A stretch of DNA of 7,285 bases from positions 1 to 7,285 of the forward strand of contig CAMJDE010000090.1 in assembly GCA_946404295.1 (NCBI GenBank). Reading direction: 5' to 3'. How positions within the stretch are numbered: the first letter of the stretch is position 1; each line of letters starts with the position of its first letter. The translations under genes and the position numbers were made by a program. The notes under the pieces were generated by a model. The model was given only the letters and a program-made list of their open reading frames with translations, was not told the DNA's origin and ran no database searches. The stretch is from an uncultured Clostridia bacterium (GTDB lineage Bacteria > Bacillota > Clostridia > Oscillospirales > CAG-272). Positions 1 through 5,359 of this stretch are shown here, one piece after another.

Positions 1-8
1 CTCAACAT

Positions 9-26
9 CTTCCCCTCAAGGGGAAG
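9..26. repeat. Isolated perfect hairpin, 7-bp stem
   Basis: A CTTCCCC arm (9-15) pairs perfectly with GGGGAAG (20-26) around a TCAA loop. It stands 14 nt before the mini-hairpin array at 41-147 and may belong to the same intergenic repeat family. No T-tract follows on either strand, so I do not call it a terminator. The flanking sequence 27-40 shows nothing recognisable. Confidence 0.5.
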
Positions 27-40
27 ACTACGAGAGCCGA

Positions 41-147
41 ATGAATTGCACCTGCGGTGCGTGAATTGCCGCTTCGCGGCATGAATTGAGCGGCGTTGCC
101 GTTCGTGAATTGCGACCCTTGGTCGCGTGAATTGCGGCGCGGCGCAA
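41..147. repeat. Array of five RTGAATT-plus-hairpin mini-repeats
   Basis: The heptamer (A/G)TGAATT occurs at 41, 61, 81, 105 and 127, a spacing of 20-24 nt. Each copy is followed at once by a short hairpin whose stem sequence differs from unit to unit. The hairpins are 48-60 (loop TGC), 68-80 (loop TTC), 88-104 (7-bp stem with one G-T pair, loop GTT), 112-126 (6-bp stem, loop CTT) and a weaker 132-147 (TTGCG/CGCAA). Stem sequence varies while self-complementarity is kept, so selection or copying acts on the fold. The array lies downstream of the terminator of the large lipoprotein gene. It is not a CRISPR: the conserved part is only 7 nt and the spacers are palindromic. Confidence 0.7.
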
Positions 148-165
148 ATCTGAAAGCGGGCGCGA

Positions 166-195
166 AAGAAGACCGCCCCGGGGGGCGGTCTTCTT
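166..195 (-). terminator. Terminator of the four-module lipoprotein gene
   Basis: A perfect 14-bp inverted repeat (166-179 with 182-195) has a very GC-rich centre. On the minus strand the 3' arm ends in TCTTCTTT, giving a modest U-rich tail, and the 5' side is preceded by CAAAACCC. It lies 83 nt beyond the TAA stop at 279-281 with no gene between. The arm ends are A/T-rich on both strands, so it could act in both directions. Confidence 0.75.
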
Positions 196-278
196 GGGTT
201 TTGACGGTACGGGAAACGCGAAGCGGACTTGAGATAGTCCCATTAAGGTTTTGTCCGCGCCGTCTTTGGATTTGCCTT

Positions 279-3200
279 TTAGTCGGCGAGTTTGTAGTAG
301 AACGCAGCCGGAACTTCGACGCCCTCCGCAACCGTAAGGTTGGCGGCGGCGGGATCCGCAACGGCTTCAACGTTCTGCACGAAGTCATGACCGCAGGTCA
401 TGGAGAGATCGCCGATGACGCAGTAACCGTTGCTCTTCTTGAAGAAGTCCTCGAAGAAGATCAGACCGTAGCTGGTCTTGTAGGTGCTCTGCGCCTTATC
501 GTCGCCAATGTCGAAGTAGACCAGATTGCCGTCCTGGATTTCCGCCGTGTAGAGCAGAGCGGTGACCGTTCCGGTCGGGTTCCGTCTGACAACGTAGTCG
601 GTCGCGTCGTACGAAACGAGCAGGACGCCGTCGACGTAAACGGAGGCAATATAGGTGTACTTGACCGCATCCGCATCGATCGCCGCTTCCTGATGGACGC
701 GGAAGCCGAGCCGATGCCAGCCGTACTCGCCGAGCGACGGGGTCTTGAGAGCAGCGTTCTCAGCGATTTCGGCAGGGGTCGGGGTCAGGAACTCGTAGGT
801 GTAGCCGTCTCTTTCCTTCGGATGGATCTTCGAGTCGACGTTGAAGACGTCGTAGCCGTCAACGTGTCCGAAGGTCAGGGCTTCCCAAGTATAGGTGTTG
901 GCAAGAGTCTCGTTCCAGAGGAAGGAGACCTCAACGAGCAGGTCGTTGCCCTGCGCGTTGCCTTCGGTCGGGTAATAGTGCTGATCGGCAGCCTTGATGT
1001 CGTTGATGCTTCTCTTGATCATAATGCCCTTGCTGAGGTCAGGATGATTGAGCCAGTCAACGTCGTTCGCCGTGTTGAACGCGGTGCGGGCTGCGGTGTC
1101 CATATTGGAGCTGATGATGATCGGATCGGTCTCGTCGATCACGGATTCGTGGGTCTCGCCGCAGATCGAGCAATGGTCGATCTTGGTGCCCTCGGAGAGG
1201 AGGGTCGCCGCTTCGACGACTTCGTAATCCTCGTCCCAGACGTGGCTGTGGGCGTAGGTGAAGTACATCGCGCCGTCGTAGTCTTTGCCGTCGGGAAGCG
1301 TGATCTTCGTCGGTTTCGGATTTTCGACGCGAACCACTTCACGGACGAAGCCGTCGCCGCAGTTCCACTGAGGATCGTCGATTCCGACGTAGACGCTCTG
1401 GGAAGACGTATCGAGTCTGTCGATCCGCGTTCCGACCAGCATCGTGTCGTTGTCGGTGTAACCGGTGATCACGCCGTCAGCCGCGGTCGCGGTCCACAGA
1501 AGCAGACCGTTCTTCGTCAAACTATCGTTATGATCCGCTTTGAAGTTGGTATGAACTCTCCAGCACAGAACGCCGTCGATGTAGAGTTCGGTGTAGCCGG
1601 CGTACTTGACCGTGCTGCCGGTGACCGACGCCACTTCCTGGTGATACCGGAAGCCGAGACGGTGCCAGCCGCCCATAGTCTGATACTCGGCATCCCAGAG
1701 GTACGGAGAGTCGTTGCGACCCGCTCCCCAACCGGCGATGTATCTGCCGATCGTCCGACCGTTCAGCGTGTTGCCGAGAGAAGTCAGATCGTCCGCGCAG
1801 TTCTGACCGGGAGAATACGTGGTGTCGTAGGTCGAGAAGTCGATGTGTCCCGCCCACGGGCAGTCGCCGGAAGTGTTGAAGGCGCCGCCCTTACCGTCGT
1901 CGTTCAGGAAGTAGATGTAGTAGAAGCCTCTGTACTTCGAATAATCAGCAGAGCGGAAACCGAACAGACGCATCTCTGCGAGGTACTTCGTAGCGTCACG
2001 ATACTGCAGAGAATCGTTGTACAGGAAGGAGTACTCGAACCAGAGGTCGTTGCCCTGTGCGCCGATTTCGGTAGAATCGGGATAGAAGTGATCTTCGCCG
2101 CGAATGTTGGCAACGCTCTTCAGGATCGCGAGGTCCTTGTTCTGGTTGTCGGCGTACGGGCTGGCGGCAATGTTCTTGGAATCGGTGATCACGGGAGCCG
2201 CTTCAACGGCAACCTCGTGCGACATACCGCAGACCGAGCAGTGCTCGACCTTCAGACCGTCCTTCAGGAGGGTCGCTTCCTCGATCAGGGTGAACTCGCC
2301 GTCCCAGGTATGCTCGGCGCAGGGTTTGGTGTACCACATCGTCGCGGGGACGAACACGCCTTCCTCAACTTCGAGTTCAGCCGCAACGGGGTAGTTGACC
2401 CGAGCGACGTTCTGAACGAACTCGGAGCCGATCGTGGCGGAGTAGTCGGCGATCGCGAAGTAAGCGACCTTACCCGACGCCATCTGTTTGTAGTGCAGGT
2501 ACGCGCCGCTGAAATACAGGTCGTCGCCCGAATCGGTGTAGGCGATGCCGCCGTTTCCGTCGCTGGCGGCGGTGAAGAGTTTGTAGTCTCTCTCATCGCT
2601 CTTGCCCGGCTTGTAAATCATATTGGTATCGTAGGCGTGAATAACGAGGACGCCGTCCACGTAGACCCACAGCGAGAGTTTGTACTCCGCCGCGGCGCCC
2701 GCCTTGACCGCGTCGACGTTGGCAACCTCTTCGCGGTAGCGGATGCCGATACGGTGCCAGCCGTAACGGTCCTCACCCTGAGAAGTGCCGTCGCCGCCGT
2801 TTGCGCCGCCGATATTCGGATACTCGTCTTTCGTAGTACCGAGCGTCGGATCCTTCGTAAACTTCGGATAGGGGTTGTCGGGCTCGTTCAGACCGATGCC
2901 GCCCCACTCGAAGCCGCCCGCAAATTTGCAGTCGGAACCGGAGCAGTTGTCGGACAGCGACCAGTAGATGATGTTCTTATTCGTCGAATCGGGATTGGAG
3001 GTCTGCGTAAATCTGGAGTCCATATACGGACCCTTATCGTTTTTCAGATCCTTAATCTCTTCGGTCCACAGAATCGAGAACTCGACGATGAGGTCGTTTC
3101 CGGGGGTGTAGAAGTGCTCGTCGCCGCGAATGCTCGCCAGCGTCGCGATGTTCGGGTTGTACGAGTTCTTCGTGGAATCCGTGAACTTCTGCACGTCGGG

Positions 3201-4673
3201 TTTGAATTCGACGTCGACTTCACGGGACTCACCGCAGATCGAGCAACGCTCGGTTCTCTTGCCGTTTTCAAGGAGCGTCGCCGCCTTGGTCACCTCATAC
3301 CCGCCGTTCCAGACGTGCTCGGTGCAGGTGCCGTCGTCTTCGCGGTACCAGACCTTCGCGTCGAGTTCAACGCCCTCGGCGACCTCAAGGGTCTTATTCG
3401 CGGGGGTCCCGACCTTAACGACCTTCTGGACGAAGTCTTTGCCGCAGGTCATAGACACGTTGCCGTAGACGAGGTAGATCGTCGTGCCGTCCTTCGCCTT
3501 GGTCGAGTTGATCCGCATCGCGTGGATCCACTCTGCTTCTCTGACGTCGGTGTAGACGATGCCGCCCTGTCCGTCGGACGCGGCGGTGAAGAGTTTGTTG
3601 TCGTACGACACGGAGCCGTTGGTCATCGTGTCGCTGCTCAAAATCGAAACGAGCACGCCGTCGATGTAAATGGTGGTGATGCATTTATAGGTCGCGGCGG
3701 TCGCGCCGGCGGCGGCGTCCGCCTTCAGCGCGTCGGCGTTGGTCACGTCGATGTGCAGACGGATCTGGACGCGGTGCCAGCCCCATTGCGTCTCGCCCTG
3801 ATCGATGCCGTCGCCGCCGTTGAAACCGCCGATGTTCGGGAACTCGTTGATCGAGTCGCCGACCGGCGGGGTCATCTGCGGATACGGGTTGCCGGGCTCC
3901 GAGGTTCTCATCGTGCCGTACTCGAAACCGCCCGCAAACTTGCAGTCGGCGTTGGAGTTGTCGGCAACCGGCGACCAGTACGCGATATTGTTGATCTCTT
4001 CCGTTCCGTTTTCCTTACCTACGCAGGTGTGGAAATACGGCTTCGCGGTTCCGACAAAGTTCAGCATCGAATCGTTCCAGAGGATCGAATACTCAACGAG
4101 CAGATCGTTGCCCGCCGCGTCGCTTTCGGTCGGATAGAAGTGCTTGTCGCCCATGATCTCCCGGATGTTCGCCTTTTCCTCGTTGTACGCGTCGGAAGAA
4201 GCGTCGGTAAAGGTCACGACAGTCGGCTCGAACGTGGTCGAGCGCTGTTCCTTATGGCTGCAGACCGTGCAAGTTCTCTCTTCGGCGCCGTCGCCGAGGA
4301 CACTTGCTTCCTTGGTCGTCGTCCATTCCCCGTACTGGTGCTCGCCGGTCGCCGGGATCACGACTTCGGTGCCCGGAATGATCTGGTTGCACTCGGTGCA
4401 GTGATAGGACTTCGAGCCCGCAGCACCGCAGGTCGCCGGGGTATCGATCACGTACTCCGTTCCCTGCGTGTGTTGATGCTCGGTTGCCTCGGGTTCGGTT
4501 GCCTCGGGTTCGGTTGCCTCGGGTTCGGTTGCCTTGGGAGCGGTGGTCGCTTCCGGGGTCGTGCCCGGATCCGCGGTCGTGACGTCGGCTTTCTTCTTTC
4601 CGCAAGCCGCGAAACAGAAGATCACCATCACGAGGCACAGGATCAGAGCGAGTGCTATGGACAGTTTTTTCAT
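279..4673 (-). CDS. Large four-module surface lipoprotein, CxxC and LamG-like repeats
   Basis: Predicted 1464-residue extracellular lipoprotein of unknown function. Residues 1-24 form a lipoprotein signal peptide (KK, hydrophobic core, FAAC with Cys24 as the lipidation site). Residues 25-65 are a Thr/Pro/Glu linker with repeated ATEPE units. A zinc-ribbon-like segment follows (H68, C82, C92-x2-C95). Four modules then begin near residues 112, 450, 785 and 1142. Each opens with H-x-W/Y and a CxxC pair (C135/C138, C477/C480, C812/C815, C1168/C1171) and continues into a beta-rich domain. Shared domain motifs are HFYP, GNDL(L/W)(V/F)E, CKFAGGFE (modules 1 and 2), PNIGG (modules 1 and 2), GWHR, Y(I/V)DGVL, LFTAASDG and FVQNV. 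GWHR followed by YVDGVL resembles laminin-G/concanavalin-like sandwiches, which is inference. The start is fixed by GGAGG 9 nt upstream and a consensus promoter. No LPXTG motif or catalytic motif is seen. A binding or adhesion role is possible. Confidence 0.93.
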   Translation of the reverse strand: MKKLSIALALILCLVMVIFCFAACGKKKADVTTADPGTTPEATTAPKATEPEATEPEATEPEATEHQHTQGTEYVIDTPATCGAAGSKSYHCTECNQIIPGTEVVIPATGEHQYGEWTTTKEASVLGDGAEERTCTVCSHKEQRSTTFEPTVVTFTDASSDAYNEEKANIREIMGDKHFYPTESDAAGNDLLVEYSILWNDSMLNFVGTAKPYFHTCVGKENGTEEINNIAYWSPVADNSNADCKFAGGFEYGTMRTSEPGNPYPQMTPPVGDSINEFPNIGGFNGGDGIDQGETQWGWHRVQIRLHIDVTNADALKADAAAGATAATYKCITTIYIDGVLVSILSSDTMTNGSVSYDNKLFTAASDGQGGIVYTDVREAEWIHAMRINSTKAKDGTTIYLVYGNVSMTCGKDFVQKVVKVGTPANKTLEVAEGVELDAKVWYREDDGTCTEHVWNGGYEVTKAATLLENGKRTERCSICGESREVDVEFKPDVQKFTDSTKNSYNPNIATLASIRGDEHFYTPGNDLIVEFSILWTEEIKDLKNDKGPYMDSRFTQTSNPDSTNKNIIYWSLSDNCSGSDCKFAGGFEWGGIGLNEPDNPYPKFTKDPTLGTTKDEYPNIGGANGGDGTSQGEDRYGWHRIGIRYREEVANVDAVKAGAAAEYKLSLWVYVDGVLVIHAYDTNMIYKPGKSDERDYKLFTAASDGNGGIAYTDSGDDLYFSGAYLHYKQMASGKVAYFAIADYSATIGSEFVQNVARVNYPVAAELEVEEGVFVPATMWYTKPCAEHTWDGEFTLIEEATLLKDGLKVEHCSVCGMSHEVAVEAAPVITDSKNIAASPYADNQNKDLAILKSVANIRGEDHFYPDSTEIGAQGNDLWFEYSFLYNDSLQYRDATKYLAEMRLFGFRSADYSKYRGFYYIYFLNDDGKGGAFNTSGDCPWAGHIDFSTYDTTYSPGQNCADDLTSLGNTLNGRTIGRYIAGWGAGRNDSPYLWDAEYQTMGGWHRLGFRYHQEVASVTGSTVKYAGYTELYIDGVLCWRVHTNFKADHNDSLTKNGLLLWTATAADGVITGYTDNDTMLVGTRIDRLDTSSQSVYVGIDDPQWNCGDGFVREVVRVENPKPTKITLPDGKDYDGAMYFTYAHSHVWDEDYEVVEAATLLSEGTKIDHCSICGETHESVIDETDPIIISSNMDTAARTAFNTANDVDWLNHPDLSKGIMIKRSINDIKAADQHYYPTEGNAQGNDLLVEVSFLWNETLANTYTWEALTFGHVDGYDVFNVDSKIHPKERDGYTYEFLTPTPAEIAENAALKTPSLGEYGWHRLGFRVHQEAAIDADAVKYTYIASVYVDGVLLVSYDATDYVVRRNPTGTVTALLYTAEIQDGNLVYFDIGDDKAQSTYKTSYGLIFFEDFFKKSNGYCVIGDLSMTCGHDFVQNVEAVADPAAANLTVAEGVEVPAAFYYKLAD
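4481..4540 (-). repeat. 15-bp tandem repeat encoding the ATEPE linker
   Basis: A 15-bp unit starting cggttgcctcgggtt is repeated exactly at 4481, 4496 and 4511, with a diverged fourth copy at 4526. In the lipoprotein it encodes the TEPEA repeats just after the lipidated Cys (residues about 47-65). The repeat probably varies in copy number by slippage and would change the length of the tether through the cell wall. Confidence 0.85.
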
Positions 4674-4682
4674 ACGTTCTTT

Positions 4683-4687
4683 CCTCC
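4683..4687 (-). promoter_or_regulatory. Ribosome-binding site of the four-module lipoprotein
   Basis: GGAGG on the minus strand, 9 nt before ATG at 4673. This is an ideal Shine-Dalgarno sequence and decides the start codon. The signal peptide begins at this Met. Confidence 0.9.
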
Positions 4688-4696
4688 AATTTATTT

Positions 4697-4716
4697 CGGA
4701 CGCGTATGTACGCCCG
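4697..4716 (-). other. Leader hairpin upstream of the four-module gene
   Basis: Between the -10 box and the ribosome-binding site, GCGTA (4702-4706) pairs with TACGC (4709-4713). The stem is extended by CGG/CCG (4697-4699 with 4714-4716) across a 2-nt bulge. A hairpin sits at the equivalent place in the leader of the paralogous gene, so it may stabilise the mRNA or take part in regulation. It is small, and its function is inferred. Confidence 0.5.
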
Positions 4717-4727
4717 TTGGTACTTTT

Positions 4728-4756
4728 ATTATACTATATTTGCGATTGTTTTTCAA
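4728..4756 (-). promoter_or_regulatory. Sigma-A promoter of the four-module lipoprotein gene
   Basis: The minus strand carries TTGAAA (4751-4756), a 17-bp spacer and a perfect TATAAT (4728-4733). This is a nearly ideal housekeeping promoter. Transcription would start near 4721, giving a leader of about 48 nt before ATG 4673. Confidence 0.9.
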
Positions 4757-4759
4757 TCG
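4743..4759. promoter_or_regulatory. Inverted repeat over the -35 box, possible operator
   Basis: CGATTG (4743-4748) and CAATCG (4754-4759) form a perfect 6-bp inverted repeat with a 5-nt all-T centre. It overlaps the -35 hexamer at 4751-4756 completely. The position suits a repressor site, but no regulator gene is visible. The paralogous promoter at 6791-6819 lacks it. Confidence 0.4.
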
Positions 4760-4907
4760 AAAAGCGCCTGCGAAAACAAAAACGGCGAATTGCGCAAAGA
4801 TCGGTGAGAATAATTGTGCAAAATAGACGAAAACAAAAAGTCGTTTTTACGGATGAAAGACAGACGGGAACGGGGGAATACCGCAGATTGCCAAACGAGC
4901 AGAGGCG
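4757..4907. other. AT-rich intergenic spacer with two T-tract motifs
   Basis: About 150 nt separate the copy A element from the promoter of the large gene. No gene is supported here. On the minus strand the 11-mer TTTTTGTTTTC occurs twice (4772-4782 and 4829-4839). Near the second, GAC/GTC arms flank the T tract and could be a decayed terminator. The other copies of the 11-mer in the window (5194-5204 and 6922-6932) are also intergenic and on the same strand. Confidence 0.4.
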
Positions 4908-4910
4908 GCA

Positions 4911-4940
4911 AGAAAAGAAAGGTTCTCGTTCCACGAACGA
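4911..4940 (-). terminator. Weak terminator-like 3' end of element copy A
   Basis: On the minus strand a 6-bp hairpin TCGTTC-GTG-GAACGA (4926-4940) is followed by a T-rich tail ending in TTTCTTTTCTTGC (4908-4920). The same 13-nt tail ends copy B at 7016-7028, which is why I treat it as a possible shared 3' end. The hairpin itself is short. Confidence 0.35.
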
Positions 4941-5013
4941 ACGCAATAACGTCGCCGCGTCCCGCGGCTGATGACGTCGGCGGCGGGTCGCCGCCCCCTG
5001 CCGCTCGCGCGAT

Positions 5014-5190
5014 CGGTCACATCCTTCACCCACCCGCGCCGGCAAGTGTCGCCTTGACAGATCATCCGCGCGTCGTCCGCTTGACCCTAACCGCGCCAGC
5101 TCAAGTTATCAGGCGCGCAGAGGCGAGTGCAGGGTCGTCGTTTGCGATCCGAAGCCGTATATACATACGGCGAGAGGTCGCAAACGACGA
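5014..5190 (-). ncRNA. Candidate structured RNA element, copy A
   Basis: Intergenic element repeated at 7081-7285 in the same orientation. Going right to left, it has three parts. First is a compound hairpin: outer 13-bp stem 5135-5147/5178-5190, a CC/GG pair, an internal loop, then inner 7-bp stem 5154-5160/5165-5171 with a tetraloop. Second is an 8-bp stem (5065-5072/5114-5121) enclosing a 41-nt loop that is 34/41 identical to copy B. Third is a distal block sharing CCACCCGCGCCGGC (5030-5043) and CGGT(C/A)ACATC. Five base pairs differ from copy B by double compensatory changes. The pair 5067/5119 is G-U if read from the minus strand and C-A from the plus, hence the strand call. A 3' extension to 4908 is possible. 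No clear promoter lies upstream, so a DNA-level mobile or REP-like element is the main alternative. I do not recognise the family. Confidence 0.5.
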
Positions 5191-5220
5191 GAGGAAAACA
5201 AAAATTACAAATAAAAAGGA

Positions 5221-5250
5221 GAAAACCACTCGCGAAAGCGGGTGGTTTTC
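5221..5250 (-). terminator. Terminator of the one-module lipoprotein gene
   Basis: A 13-bp stem (5221-5233 with 5238-5250) has a 4-nt loop and one imperfect pair (5230/5241). On the minus strand it is followed by TCCTTTTTATTTG and a further T-rich run. It lies about 110 nt beyond the TAA stop at 5360-5362. On the plus strand the loop is a GAAA tetraloop with a G-U pair but no T-tract follows, so termination of minus-strand transcription is the better reading. Confidence 0.8.
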
Positions 5251-5359
5251 ATCCTTAAATGCAATTTGCTATGCGAGGAATCAGCACGAAGAAGAAAGCG
5301 CCAACGGATTTACAATAATCCTTTTTGTTTTCCGTCCTGTGCCGTATGTGCGCGTCGTC
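5251..5359. other. 3' untranslated stretch of the one-module gene
   Basis: About 110 nt between the stop codon and the terminator hairpin. I see no reading frame with a ribosome-binding site, no repeat and no RNA fold here beyond the terminator itself. It is most simply the 3' untranslated region. Confidence 0.4.

Noticed and set aside
41..147. CRISPR array
   Set aside because: The conserved part is only 7 nt, the spacing is 20-24 nt and the spacers are short palindromes.
96..4826. Plus-strand open frame of 1576 codons
   Set aside because: It is the exact antisense triplet frame of the lipoprotein gene and stays open because TTA, CTA and TCA codons are absent. It has no convincing ribosome-binding site, and its product is a biased Val/Asp/Arg-rich sequence without domains. 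The minus-strand gene has a signal peptide, repeats, promoter and terminator.
5054..5110. Plus-strand promoter inside the element (TTGACA at 5054-5059, TTGACC at 5081-5086)
   Set aside because: No reasonable -10 box lies 16-18 bp downstream of TTGACA. TTGACC has only a 3/6 match at the right distance in copy A and none in copy B.
5065..5190. Integron attC site or IS200/IS605-type transposon end
   Set aside because: The hairpins and CCCTAAC were suggestive. However, the core-site words of attC are not present as a matching pair, no integrase or transposase is in the window, and I see no target-site duplication.
4908..5190. Riboswitch in the leader of the four-module lipoprotein gene
   Set aside because: The element lies upstream of a complete consensus promoter (4728-4756) and ends in its own T-rich tail, so it is unlikely to be part of the gene's main mRNA leader. 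Read-through regulation cannot be ruled out.
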